This document shows positions 52,636-62,633 of a stretch of 64,000 nucleotides of DNA, in pieces. Origin of the DNA: Massarina eburnea CBS 473.64 (Eukaryota > Ascomycota > Dothideomycetes > Pleosporales > Massarinaceae); contig MU006786.1 in the NCBI GenBank assembly GCA_010093635.1, positions 1,012,908 to 1,076,907 on the forward strand, in the 5' to 3' direction. How positions within the stretch are numbered: the first letter of the stretch is position 1; every line of letters begins with the position of its first letter. The translations under genes and the position numbers were made by a program. The notes below the pieces were generated by a model. It was not told the DNA's origin. It worked only from the letters and a program-made list of their open reading frames with translations, and ran no database searches.

Positions 52636-53040
52636 CTCCGCCAGAGGGAACGGCACCTAGGATCAAGAAGAAGTTGGCGTCGGCCGTGGCATAGTCCACG
52701 ATTCGGGGGACGTTTGAGATCCATATTCCACCGTCTGTACACAATTGGATGTCGATTTGATCGTACCCGGCACCTGCCGCTATCAGCGCTGTATACTGGT
52801 TTCATGAAACGCCACTGTGGCCGACATGGCAAAGACGACATCCCCATGGTATAGAAGGTCATCCCAGTCGCCATCTAGTCTGACGATGATTAGAACTACA
52901 TACTCTCGAGGGCTGTCTGGATGCACATACTCAGTCCAGTTGGTTGTTTGGCACCCCTTTCTAGTAACCCCTGCGGTGGAACCAAAGATACCAAACGTTG
53001 ACATACCGTTATGGCATATGAACTTTACGCTTGCCGGCAA
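52636..53040 (-). pseudogene. D-2-hydroxyacid dehydrogenase relic
   Basis: Remains of a NAD(P)-dependent D-isomer-specific 2-hydroxyacid dehydrogenase (glyoxylate/hydroxypyruvate-reductase-like). On the minus strand LPASVKFICHN (53040 to 53007) is followed by a GT...AG intron-like stretch (53006-52774, gtatgtc...gcggcag) and then GAGYDQIDIQLCTDGGIWIS plus NVPRIVDYATADANFFLILG. The join gives ICHN-GAGYDQID, the family's substrate-binding loop. Upstream the frame hits a stop two codons before LPAS, and after about 52636 the Rossmann GxGxxG region is not found. The 233-bp intron would be long for this genome, so part of it may be an insertion. The fragment covers roughly a quarter of the enzyme and cannot be active. 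Confidence 0.7.
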
Positions 53041-54072
53041 TACTTATATCTTGCTGTGCTGGCTCGTTATCGCGACTTCGCAGCCAATGACGTCGTGTAT
53101 TGAGTGGCTTGCATATGATATACCGGGGCCGTGGAGTGGATGGGATGTGCGCGTCTTGATTTGCCGTGAGCTCTGTTTGGGCTGATATGGGATTGGACCG
53201 TCTGTCTGCCGTCACTCTAACGAGCCGACCGAACGCTCTCAACATTGTCCGAAATTCAATTGGCGGCGTGGACGGACGGAGATTCATCACTGTCTTATAA
53301 ATAGTACGGAGAAGGTCAGGCCTTTGGTTGAGGCATTTACATGGCTATCCTAATAGCCATGATAGTATCTATCGCCATGTATGCATACCTTGCCCTTGTC
53401 CTCAACGCCGAGAACCTCCGGTCCGAGAGCATCAAGGTATGCCTCCTACATGCATACCACCCACGGGGACCTTCCCCTGTTTACCACGAGGCGAGAACTA
53501 ACGTACCCACTGGTAACCTATCGCAGCCAGCCACGGGTGGAACAAGATGTACATCTCCTTGCTGCTGCGTACTACTGTGAGTCGAGTGATATTAGTGGAG
53601 TGACATCAGTGGAGTGAACGGACAGGCAGTGTGACAGCTGCCTATCGTGGTAGATGCTTGGGAGTATATTCGGCGGCTGATCATATCGGAGCTGGGCGAC
53701 TGGGATGCCGCGTGGTAGGCCGACATTCAATGCTGGGAGGCGACACATGCTGGAAGGTGAGTGAGTCTGGTTGATAAGACACTTCGGATGATGTCCATAG
53801 GCTAGTTGCAGTCGAGAAAGCTGTCGACGGCACTATTGTATACCAGTCGAGACGTATGTAGATCCAGCACCTTCAAGTTGTATCTATCTAATGGCGAGGA
53901 AAGAACGGTCGAGGACTGCTGTATACAGGCGATACCTGTTCTGGCCTAGCGCGGAATCTTGGCAGATCGCACTCACTCGAAATTCGCCATTTACATAGGT
54001 ACTCTTCCACCCGCCGTCGCTACCGTCGCTACCCCACAGATCCCACGACACACCCTCGCGAGACGTCGCAAT
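53041..54072. other. Intergenic before eIF3h
   Basis: About 1 kb. A 79-codon plus frame at 53341-53580 begins with a hydrophobic segment (MAILIAMIVSIAMYAYLALV) but matches no known family. The last 100 bases are the eIF3h promoter and leader. Confidence 0.4.
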
Positions 54073-55247
54073 ATGGCCAGCGCACTGAAGGACTCGCCGA
54101 TCAAGGCGGTGCAGGTTGAGGCCTTGGTGAGTCTGTCTTTATCTGGGCCTGCAAGCCCCAAGCCCCGCCAGCCCCTCTGACTGTCCTGCAGGTGGTAATG
54201 AAGCTGGTGAACCATGCCTCCAGAGTCTTCCCTACCGTCGCCACCGGCTCGATCGTCGGCATGGAGTCTTCAAACCAGCCCGGCCTGCTCGAAATCACGT
54301 CGTGCTTCCCGTTCCCCACCGTCGACGCCCCCACCACGGACAGCCATCAGGACCGCGACTCTGCCGCAAACCTCGCCGCCGCCGCGCCGCGCGCCAAAGC
54401 AAATGTGGCGTACCAGAATGAGATGATCAAGTTTCTGAGGGAGGTGAACGTGGATGCGAACAATGTTGGCTGGTACACGAGCACGAGCATGGGCAACTTC
54501 ATCAACCTGAACACCATCGAGAACCAGTTCTTCTACCAGAAGGAGGCGAACGAGCGGACTGTTGCGCTGGTGCACGACGTGAGCAGGAGCTCGCAGGGAG
54601 CCCTGAACTTGCGCGCATACAGGCTGTCGCCCGCATTTGTGACCGCGTACAAGGAGGGCAAGTTCACGACCGAGAGTCTGCAAAAGAGCGGCCTCCGGTA
54701 TCAGGACATTCTCGTCGAGCTTCCCGTGACGATACATAACTCGCATCTTCTTACGTCGCTTCTCCACCAGCTGCCTTCTGATGCGCCTACCGAGGAGCTT
54801 TCTTTCCCGCCGAACCTAGCTGCCCTACAGCAGGACCCGAACACCCCGGAGCCGCCCTTCTTCCCCAACTACGACTCTCTCGACCTTTCCATCGACCCCT
54901 TCCTCGAGAAGTCGTGCGACCTGCTCCTCGAGAGCATCGAGAACCACCACACGGAGCTCAACAACCACTCGTACTACCAGCGCTCGCTTGCACGGGAGCA
55001 GGCCAAGATCACGGCCTGGCAACAAAAGCGAAAGGCCGAGAACGCGGCAAGGACGGCGTCGAAGCAGCCGTTGCTCCCCGAGGATGAGTGGCAGAAGCTG
55101 TTCAAGTTGCCGCAGGAGCCCAGCAGGTTGGAGACATTGCTCAACTCGAGGCAGGTGGAGCAGTACGCGCGACAGGTGGATGGCTTCACGGCGGGCGTCA
55201 GTTCCAAGATGTTCGCGGTGAAGAGCAATCTGTTGCCTGGAGAGTAA
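54073..55247 (+). CDS. eif3h: Translation initiation factor eIF3 subunit H
   Basis: MPN-domain subunit of the eIF3 complex, acting in 43S pre-initiation complex assembly in the cytoplasm. Exons 54073-54126 and 54192-55247 (65-bp intron), giving 369 aa. Exon 1 encodes MASALKDSPIKAVQVEAL; exon 2 continues VVMKLVNHASRVFPTVATGS. The MPN fold is visible (IVGMESSNQPGLLEITSCFP, then NNVGWYTSTSMGNFINLNTI), but the metal-binding HxH of active JAMM peptidases is replaced by STS, so it is a non-catalytic MPN- domain, normal for this subunit. The C-terminal half is helical, with FLEKSCDLLLESIENHHTEL and YYQRSLAREQAKITAWQQKR. The family is lost in S. cerevisiae but kept in Pezizomycotina. Confidence 0.96.
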
Positions 55248-55688
55248 ATGCAGGGCGGCGGTAATGGTCAGGACGTGTTCTTCATATGGCATGGGCATGG
55301 CGTTGGGAGTGGGGGAAAATCGGCTTCTGCAAAAGCTGATGATTGTCTATCATAGCGAGCAGCGAGCAATATCGCAGATAAAGCCCGGGGTATACCCGGC
55401 GGGAATATGCATTATCTGCCGTGGTGGCCGCGCAAAGTAGATTAGCAACAGCCTAACAAAGAAATGTAGAAGAAAAAGATTTCGCCTTCCATCGGCCCTG
55501 GACAGATAGAACATCTAAAAGCGTCCCTATTGCAACCCGAGATTGATGCCCTATGCCCTCCGACCCCGCGTAACGCGTAACGTCGACCCATGCTCGAGTC
55601 CCCACTGTGCGCCAAGCGTGCCGTTGCCCTCATTCTCACGCTGCTTTAAGCACAAGACGCGTGCACACGCAACACGCGCAAGATCGCG
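55248..55688. other. Intergenic between eIF3h and the basic protein gene
   Basis: About 440 bases with the 3' UTR of eIF3h and the promoter of the next gene. No other feature is seen. Confidence 0.4.
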
Positions 55689-57144
55689 ATGAACTCGTCG
55701 CATCAACTGCCACTTCACAATCTCCATCCGAATGCACTGCACATTCACACGCTTCCCCCAGGACTCCAAAGCCTCGATGGCCTTTCGCCCGAGGCCAACG
55801 ATGCTTTCTTTCAACAGCGATATGCCCACCACTTAAACGGACCGAGTCCCCATGCTCTGCATTTCCAAGGCCATGCTTTGTCGCAGCCTCAACAGTCTTT
55901 CCCCTCATTTGCAGGTGCGCCAGGGGCATATGCGAGGGCTTTTGATCTGAGTGCGCCGCCCCCGCAGCCTCAGCCTGTGGCCCCTCAGCAGCAGCATATT
56001 CAACATCAGCAACCCCTGGCCAGAACGCCGGTCAGGGTGCAAGCTCCCCCGATCCGTAGGATACAGCAGCCGGTCCATGAGACCCAGACCCCGGTCCTAG
56101 TCCACGCTCAAGTGCCAGTGCCGGTGTCAGTGCCACAGGTTCAGCCCCATGAGGTGGAAGAGCCGACTCAGGCTGTGTCGAACCATGGACAGTTCGAGGG
56201 CTTGAGGTTAATCTCTAGCCCACCAGACTTGGACATGTGGAGAGAGAAGTTGTTCCATGTAGACGATACAATTACTTTGACAGAAGGAGAGTGGGTCTCA
56301 ACTTGCCTTCGAATCTGGTCATGGGCTGGCTAACACGAGCACGTACCATAGATTTCAGACCTATTTCCCCCACGTTGACAACGTCTACTCGCACCGTTCG
56401 ACCCAGCGCCATAAACGCAAACGGTTCGTATCTCACTACTGGGACTGCCGTCTCAAAGGCCGGCCGCCGGGCACCAAGAAATCCACCGACCCCGAAAAGA
56501 AGAAGCGGAAGCGTGTGGCCCGCGAACGCGACCTCTGCGATGTCAAGATCAAGATCACAGAATACTTTGACGGGGATGAGCTCGTCGAGCAGACGGGACA
56601 ACACCCGCCCGGTATTGGGGTCGAGGATGGATCGAACCAGTTCCTAGCTCAAAATGCCGTTGCGAACGACCAGTGGGCGATGCCGGGCATGACGATGACG
56701 CAGGCAGCGCTGGGTGTGAATTTGAAACAAAAATTCTATACTATTCAAAGGGTCAATGGGAATGGTGGGAATGGGAAGGGCGATGGGGTTGCGGGCCCGC
56801 ACAAACATACATTGGAAGATAGTGATCGCGTGAAGAAGAATAGTGTGCAGAGGTGGCTGATGAAGAATGAGAGGGATAAGAAGAAGGCGCAGGTACGTTT
56901 TTCATCTTTCTTTGCTGTCCCCTACTCGAGGTTGTCTTCAAGGCCATGTGCCCAGGGTCTCCTGGACACGGTACCAGTTCGCTATAGCAGCACCAAACTT
57001 CTGCATGGAGGCCCGCGGTCGAGACTGCCAATCATTTCGTCATGGTTGCGAACCATACTTCGCCTGTTTACGGATATTGCGGGGCTCCTTTACCTGTCCC
57101 TGTCATTCAATATCTTTTCTTATTATTTCCTTCAAATGCCTTGA
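55689..57144 (+). CDS. Hypothetical basic, Gln/Pro-rich protein (may be fused to the GST)
   Basis: Not recognised as a named protein. Exons 55689-56290 and 56352 onward (61-bp intron); the join gives TEGEFQTYFPHVDNVYSHRS. Residues 1-170 are His/Pro/Gln-rich low complexity. From about 215 the protein is basic and looks conserved: RFVSHYWDCRLKGRPPGTKK, PEKKKRKRVARERDLCDVKI and KITEYFDGDE. Later come KFYTIQRVNGNGGNGKGDGV, AGPHKHTLEDSDRVKKNSVQ and RWLMKNERDKKKAQ. The end is uncertain. Reading straight on stops at 57144 with an unconvincing hydrophobic tail. Alternatively a good donor at 56893 (gtacgt, phase 0) can join in phase to the acceptor at 57315, inside the glutathione transferase coding sequence, giving one protein of about 641 aa. 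The basic region suggests nuclear location; function is unknown. Confidence 0.7.
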
Positions 57145-57297
57145 AGTCGCGGAGCAGTTCCAATGCTCCGAACACTACCTTCCATCGCCTCTCCGTGCAC
57201 TCCCACTTCACTTTCCAGAACACATATCCCGCAGCACAGAACTGTCTATAGATCTACGCTAAATTCCTTGTTTCCCTTTACGATTGTTCGCTTCAAG

Positions 57298-58223
57298 ATG
57301 ACTGATACCAATCAGGGTGGTGATCCAACCAAGAAAACATACCACAAGAAAGCCACCGGCGCAGCCCTCATAACAGCCAAAAACCACTCCAAAGACGAAG
57401 ACCTCAAGCTATACGGAAGCTGCTTCTGGTAAGTCTTCCGCATCCTCGGCGTACAGATGTGCCGCCGGCCATGACGTCATCTAACACAATCCAGTCCTTT
57501 CGTCCAACGAGTATGGATATCTCTTGAACAAAAGCAACTCCCCTACCAGTACATCGAGGTCGATCCTTATAAAAAGCCCCAATCTCTCATTGACGTTAAT
57601 CCGCGTGGTCTCGTTCCCGCCCTGCGTCACGGCCCAACATGGTCAACCTACGAGTCAACTGTGATAATGGAGTATCTGGAAGACCTACAATCCGGTCCTC
57701 CCCTTCTCCCCCAAAATCCTCAAATGCGTGCTACTTGCCGTCTTTGGGTCGACCACATTAACCGACAAATCGTGCCTTGTTTTTACCGTCTGCTGCAAGC
57801 GCAGGACCAGGAAGATCAAGTCACTCATGCGAAAGAGCTGAGCGTGGAAATTGGGAAATTGGTGAATGCTGCGGATCCTCAGGGGCCCTTTTTCTTGGGG
57901 AGAGAGCTGGGCTTTGTGGATGTGCAGATTGCGCCTTGGGTCATTAGATTAAAGAAAGTGCTAGAGCCATATAGGGGGTGGCCGGCACCGGAGGAAGGGA
58001 GCCGTTGGAAAAGATGGGTAGATGCTATTGAGGCGGAGGGGGCAGTGAGAAGAACAACTAGTGATGGTGAGTACTCCGTGGAAAACACTGCTGGATCTCG
58101 AGTATGGATACTAATGTTCTTGTAGATGGATTGTATATGGATAGCTATGAGCGGTATGCGGAGAATAGGCCGGGAACTAGTCAGGTTGCCAACGCAGTGA
58201 ATTCGGGACGGGGGTTGCCTTGA
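57298..58223 (+). CDS. Glutathione S-transferase, omega/Ure2p-like with CPF motif
   Basis: Thioredoxin-fold GST with cysteine active site, likely a glutathione-dependent thiol transferase/dehydroascorbate reductase type enzyme of the cytosol. Exons 57298-57428, 57495-58066 and 58126-58223, giving 266 aa. The first join completes LKLYGSCFCPFVQRVWISLE, the omega-class CPF.QR motif (Cys near 45). It continues with YQYIEVDPYKKPQSLIDVNP, GLVPALRHGPTWSTYESTVI and MEYLEDL (the E-S glutathione contact). The C-terminal helical domain shows RLWVDHINRQIVPCFYRLLQ and FFLGRELGFVDVQIAPWVIR. The tail GTSQVANAVNSGRGLP is usual for this ascomycete subfamily. The ATG at 57298 follows a leader-like sequence. 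It may instead be the C-terminal domain of a longer protein begun at 55689. Confidence 0.92.
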
Positions 58224-58428
58224 GCGGTTCAGATGGATTAGAACGAGGGCATAGTTTGAACATCTGGGAGCTTCATGGATGTATACATCTAGCCAATGAT
58301 TTCGAAAAATTACTGTTAATCTAAAAGTGAGCTTTTGTTTAGGCAATCCCAGAGCGTGACTACCACGTCAGATCGACAAGATTGGCTGTATTCATATATC
58401 CCATTCTATTGCATTCTATCGCTCAAGT

Positions 58429-59018
58429 CTAGGCTTCAGGGCTCTCCTTTCCATAAACCCTCAACGCTTGCTCCAAATGGGTCTTAGGCTTCGCATCAGG
58501 CAACGTACCCACAGGCTTGCCAAAAACCAACTGACACTTCAGTTTCCAGCTCTCAGACACATGGTACGTCTTGTTCACATAAGGCGTGATGCTCGGTTGG
58601 TAGTGCTGGCAGCTCACACCGAGACCCTCGGCTGACAGGGCGGTCCAGACGATGAATTGGTGCATGCCAGAGTGCTCTTCCCATTCCGGGTACGCTTTCG
58701 CGAGGGCGGCAAAGCGGGAGCTGAGTAGGTCGTAGGCGCTGCTATCATCGAAGAACATGATCTGAATCTTGTTAAAATGGCGAAGTTCGGTGGCGGATGA
58801 GTTGAATGGTGGGTCGGGTGGATTGAAGGAGGTGCACTTACTGTGCCATATCCCTCTTGGAAACCCTTGATTTTTGGACCCAAGACACCAATGGCTTGAG
58901 GCGACTGCTCCTCGGTGATCTTGTACCCGTGCTCCCAAAGTTTGAAGTGAAGATATGGCTTAGGGTTCAAGGCAGGAGGGTATGTGAGGATAATATGTTG
59001 GTTACAAGAAACGGGCAA
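58429..59018 (-). pseudogene. Nitroreductase-like (Frm2/Hbn1 type) gene, N-terminus not found
   Basis: The last exon (58761-58429) and the one before it (up to about 59018, ending 58842; 80-bp intron gtaagt...attcag, phase 0) give a clear Hbn1-type C-terminus: LGPKIKGFQEGYGT joined to IMFFDDSSAYDLL, then YPEWEEHSGMHQFIVWTALS, AEGLGVSCQHYQPSI and SESWKLKCQLVFGKPVGTLP. Members of this family use FMN and reduce nitro or quinone substrates and take part in lipid signalling. The N-terminal FMN-binding segment (RRTYY and the PSSFNxQ stretch) is absent or unreadable: upstream sequence shows only a weak trace (LPVSCNQHIILTY) and several stops, with no ATG-initiated frame. I therefore call it a truncated gene; an overlooked short upstream exon is the alternative. 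Confidence 0.6.
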
Positions 59019-59610
59019 TCTAACCTACACTCGGATTCGGTTATCGCACGCCCTCCGATGTCTCTCGGAATGAAGTCCTAGCGGTACCTGCGGCATATTA
59101 TTGGATATGTTGCAGCAAGGCTACATATGATATGGTACATAATAGGCGTCGGTGGTCGGGCGTTGTAAGCTTTACGGGTGGTCTGTGCAAAGGGTGATCG
59201 TGGGTAAGCTCAGACGGAAGACAGGTAGCCTCCGTGGCACCGATCACTACGGGGCCGAGCAATTCAAGCCGGCAACCTTGCAGTGCTCGTTGGACTGACG
59301 GTAGCGGCTACATAACGCTCGCTGGGAACCCACCTTTGTAGAAGTACAGGCATTCCTCGCTCGCTTCATGTCTGCCGGAGATCACGTGATAACATGGAAT
59401 GCATTTTAACTAAAGACGGCTAGACTGTGAAGGTTCATGTACGATAAGTGACGTGTAGCGTCATTGTCATGGACCTCATATCACCACTATCGCCATGATT
59501 ACCTGACCAGGGAGCTAGCTGGGGCTGTCGAGGGCATCTCCAATCAGATTTTCGAGCTTTTGACCATGTTGACCAGCTGAGAAGCCTCGCCGTAGCTTCA
59601 TCACCTCGCG
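59019..59610. promoter_or_regulatory. Intergenic, upstream of NPR3
   Basis: About 590 bases containing whatever remains of the nitroreductase 5' end and the NPR3 promoter. No TATA box is evident. Confidence 0.4.
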
Positions 59611-62172
59611 ATGGCCCTCCCACTCCCGCCGTCCTCGCATCTCCACTCCATCCTCCTAGTCACCAAGTCCCGCTCGCTCGGTCCCCGCCTCGTCTTCCAC
59701 TACCCGCCACTATCGCCCTCAGCCGCCGATCTTTCCACCAAAAAGGCGCCCACCTGGTTCGCCGCCGAGACGTCGACTGGCAGTGTCGTGGACTCGAATA
59801 GCTCATCGAGCGATTGGGACAGCAGTACCGAGAACGACGGCGGCGATGATGATATAGAAATCGGGAGTCGGACGAGTGGGGGTAGAGGATCTGGGAAGAC
59901 GGTGAACAGTACCGGCCAGAGTCATCGCGGAGAAAAGGACGGGAAATTGAGGCCTGGGGCTGGGGGTGCGTGGGGGAGGGAGCAGAGTATCGACGAGGAG
60001 GATGCCGATAATGGCGAGGGCAGGGAGAGAGGCAAGGTCGGAAGCGGGACGCAGAAGGGTGGCGATCGCGACTGGGACAATGTGCTGGGGTTCAAGGTCG
60101 ATGCGCTGGAGAAGATGCTGTGCCCAGAGAGAGCGTTCAATAAGAGGAGGTTCGAATTGGGCGTCGAGAGTGTGGTGTTTGTGGGTGCACCCATGTTTGT
60201 GAGGGATGATGGGCTGTGGAAGAAGATGAAGAAGAGACGGAAGCGATCGGCCGAGGAGACAAACATGACAGCCGAAGAGTCGGATGATGAGGAAGACGGG
60301 CACAGGCCGAGACCGCCGTTGAAGAAGAACGAGTCATTCATCTTCCCACCGGGCTTTGAACCAGGATACGGCCACGGCATGGTGTCCGGAGCACCCTCAA
60401 TAGCTACATCCGAAGCTGGATCCGATACTAGGAGCAACTCAACTACCAACGACACCCCTGACATGACCATGTTCAATGTCGTCTTCGTTCTTAACCCACC
60501 AGCCCTAGAGTACCAGCTACGCGTCAAAGACATCTACGACAATGTGACGAAGAAGTACGCAAAAGCCCTCAAGTACGAACAGGCTCGCTTCCAGTACGTC
60601 TGGAGTGAGTCCAAACGCATCATCGATATCAAGCAGCGCGCGAAGGAAAGAAAGGAATCCCTCATAGTGACATGGCAGAAGATAATGAGTACATCACCGT
60701 TGGCAAAGTCGATTGCCACGCTCTTCGAAGCCGTTTCGCATGACCGTATCGCGCATATCCACTTCGACGCGTCTTTCAACTCCTCGTTCCAGATTCCACA
60801 AGCAGACTCAACCCCATACCTCCCTAATGCTCTCGAACCCCAGATGCCCGGCCTCTGGCTCACAACCTCCAATGTAGTGGCCGATGACGATGACGGCGCA
60901 CCAATGACTCAACATGCTGCTCTTCTTCTCCTGGAGGACCCCGATATCATCATCAAAGACCTGCAGAATTCCGGGGACAAGAGCAATGCCGCCATCCTAG
61001 CATTCTACATCCGCAATATTGTGCCAACAAAATCGCTTCTCAAGATCTCTACGAAACAAAGGATCTCGGCTGAAGACATGGAGTACATAGCAACACACTT
61101 GGTCTACTGGCGTCGTGCACGCCTTATAGCACCACTCCATCCACGAGATACATATATCGTGTCCCCCAACGCTGATCTCTCACAATTACAACCCGCAACT
61201 GCTGCTTATGCTGCGAGGTTCCCTACGCTCCCATCTCTCCAGAAGATGTTTAGCCTGTTGTCCGGAACACCAAAACCATATCGCTTCTTCATCCCGACAT
61301 CTGAGCATACAGACGCGTATATGGAGATCCTTGCCTGGCTCATGCGCGGCGGATGGGTAACGCAGCTCCGCACCTTCGCATGGGTGCGCGTGTCTCCCGA
61401 AATAAAGCGCCTGGTCGCCATCGACATGGCCAAAGCAGAAATAGAAGAGAAACAACGGAAAGCCGCAGAGGAACAACATCAAAGAGATATGGAGCTGTTG
61501 GGCGAATCCGCGGTCTCCGACAAACGCGCAAGTTTCCTATCCGCTGGATCGGGCAGGCCCGGCACACCACTACGACGAACAAGACGAGATAGAGAACGAG
61601 AAGGCTCGGAAGATGGGGCCGACGTTCCGAGTCCACGTATCGGACCTATAGGCTGGAGAGGCAGTCCCGCAAGAGCAGCCAGCGACACAGGAAGTGTCAG
61701 TTCGGCACGAACCACCATTCCTTACACTGCCGGGCGTCCAACCTCACCAGCCCAACTGTCCCACACTCTCTCCCGAGACGCGAACCTCCCCCATAGGCCC
61801 TCTCCCCTCCACCTCAAAACCGTTTCGCCCTCGCGCCGCCAGCCCTTCTCGCCAACTTCGCCTTCGATATCTACGTCGGCAAATATGCTGCCTCCACCCT
61901 CTCCTCCCTTGTCGCCTGAACCTTTCTCTCCTAGCCTCATCCTCAACCCGCAGAAAGCGTCCACGGTCGAAACTCTCTGGTTGGAAAAAATCGGGCAGAG
62001 TTTCGAAGATGAGGAGTTGAGAGGTCATTGGCCCATGTTATTGAGGTACTTTGATGGTGCGAGGGCGATCAATGATATCAGTCCTAGGGAAGGGCTGAAG
62101 AGGAACAAAGTTGCGCAGTTGGTCGGGGGGGTTAGGGAGAAGGGGATCCTGGTTATCGTGAGGCACTGGTGA
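59611..62172 (+). CDS. NPR3: Nitrogen permease regulator 3 homolog (GATOR1/SEACIT subunit)
   Basis: Subunit of the SEACIT/GATOR1 complex that restrains TORC1 when amino acids are scarce, at the vacuolar membrane. Single exon, 853 aa. The N-terminal longin-type region begins HLHSILLVTKSRSLGPRLVF, broken by an acidic low-complexity insert (about 60-145) and resumed at DNVLGFKVDALEKMLCPERA and FELGVESVVFVGAPMF. The next block is the typical MTMFNVVFVLNPPALEYQLR, followed by DIYDNVTKKYAKALKYEQAR. The middle region contains LKISTKQRISAEDMEYIATH and LVYWRRARLIAPLHPRDTYI. A Ser/Pro-rich spacer (about 630-780) precedes the C-terminal winged helix ELRGHWPMLLRYFDGARAIN. The spacer holds many SP sites, so phosphorylation is plausible. 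Convergent with TRL1. Confidence 0.93.
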   Translation: MALPLPPSSHLHSILLVTKSRSLGPRLVFHYPPLSPSAADLSTKKAPTWFAAETSTGSVVDSNSSSSDWDSSTENDGGDDDIEIGSRTSGGRGSGKTVNSTGQSHRGEKDGKLRPGAGGAWGREQSIDEEDADNGEGRERGKVGSGTQKGGDRDWDNVLGFKVDALEKMLCPERAFNKRRFELGVESVVFVGAPMFVRDDGLWKKMKKRRKRSAEETNMTAEESDDEEDGHRPRPPLKKNESFIFPPGFEPGYGHGMVSGAPSIATSEAGSDTRSNSTTNDTPDMTMFNVVFVLNPPALEYQLRVKDIYDNVTKKYAKALKYEQARFQYVWSESKRIIDIKQRAKERKESLIVTWQKIMSTSPLAKSIATLFEAVSHDRIAHIHFDASFNSSFQIPQADSTPYLPNALEPQMPGLWLTTSNVVADDDDGAPMTQHAALLLLEDPDIIIKDLQNSGDKSNAAILAFYIRNIVPTKSLLKISTKQRISAEDMEYIATHLVYWRRARLIAPLHPRDTYIVSPNADLSQLQPATAAYAARFPTLPSLQKMFSLLSGTPKPYRFFIPTSEHTDAYMEILAWLMRGGWVTQLRTFAWVRVSPEIKRLVAIDMAKAEIEEKQRKAAEEQHQRDMELLGESAVSDKRASFLSAGSGRPGTPLRRTRRDREREGSEDGADVPSPRIGPIGWRGSPARAASDTGSVSSARTTIPYTAGRPTSPAQLSHTLSRDANLPHRPSPLHLKTVSPSRRQPFSPTSPSISTSANMLPPPSPPLSPEPFSPSLILNPQKASTVETLWLEKIGQSFEDEELRGHWPMLLRYFDGARAINDISPREGLKRNKVAQLVGGVREKGILVIVRHW

Positions 62173-62633
62173 GTTGAGAACGATGCGCTGATTTTCTTGT
62201 GTTTTGATACCCCCTGGTTTGGTTAGATTCGTTGGTTCATATAGTTGCATGGTGGGTTTTGGAGTGTCCAAAGGAGAGGGGGGGGGGGGGTTGCGTGAAG
62301 ATTTCGACCTATTTATTTCATGTTGTTTCTGGAGTTAAGCTATATACAGTCCGTAGATTCATAGAGTTGAGATACTCTCTTGCTATCGTAACATCCGTGC
62401 AGCGGATATTAATACCATGCCATCGCTATAATATCTACCTGTTTTGTTAAAAACCCCTCAGGGTCGTCCAAAGAAGTTCGTCATGCTGAAGCATCAAGCA
62501 ACTAGTATCCGCGTGCTCCTCTGCTGCCCCTCTTCCCTGCCAGCTCTCATTGCTGTTTTTGCCGTTTCTTGTGACCAAGCTCGATGGTATCGGTATCCAT
62601 GGGCACCTGAGCGGGGTCTTTCTGGCGGCGATA
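62173..62633. other. Convergent 3' region of NPR3 and TRL1
   Basis: About 460 bases between converging genes. A G homopolymer run lies near 62279-62290. Nothing else is recognised. Confidence 0.45.

Noticed and set aside
52783..53004. Continuous frame across the presumed dehydrogenase intron (NWTEYVHPDSPREYVVLIIV...)
   Set aside because: It looks faintly like dehydrogenase N-terminal sequence but is out of order relative to ICHN-GAGYD, and the GT...AG join explains the family motif better. It is kept only as a possible insertion.
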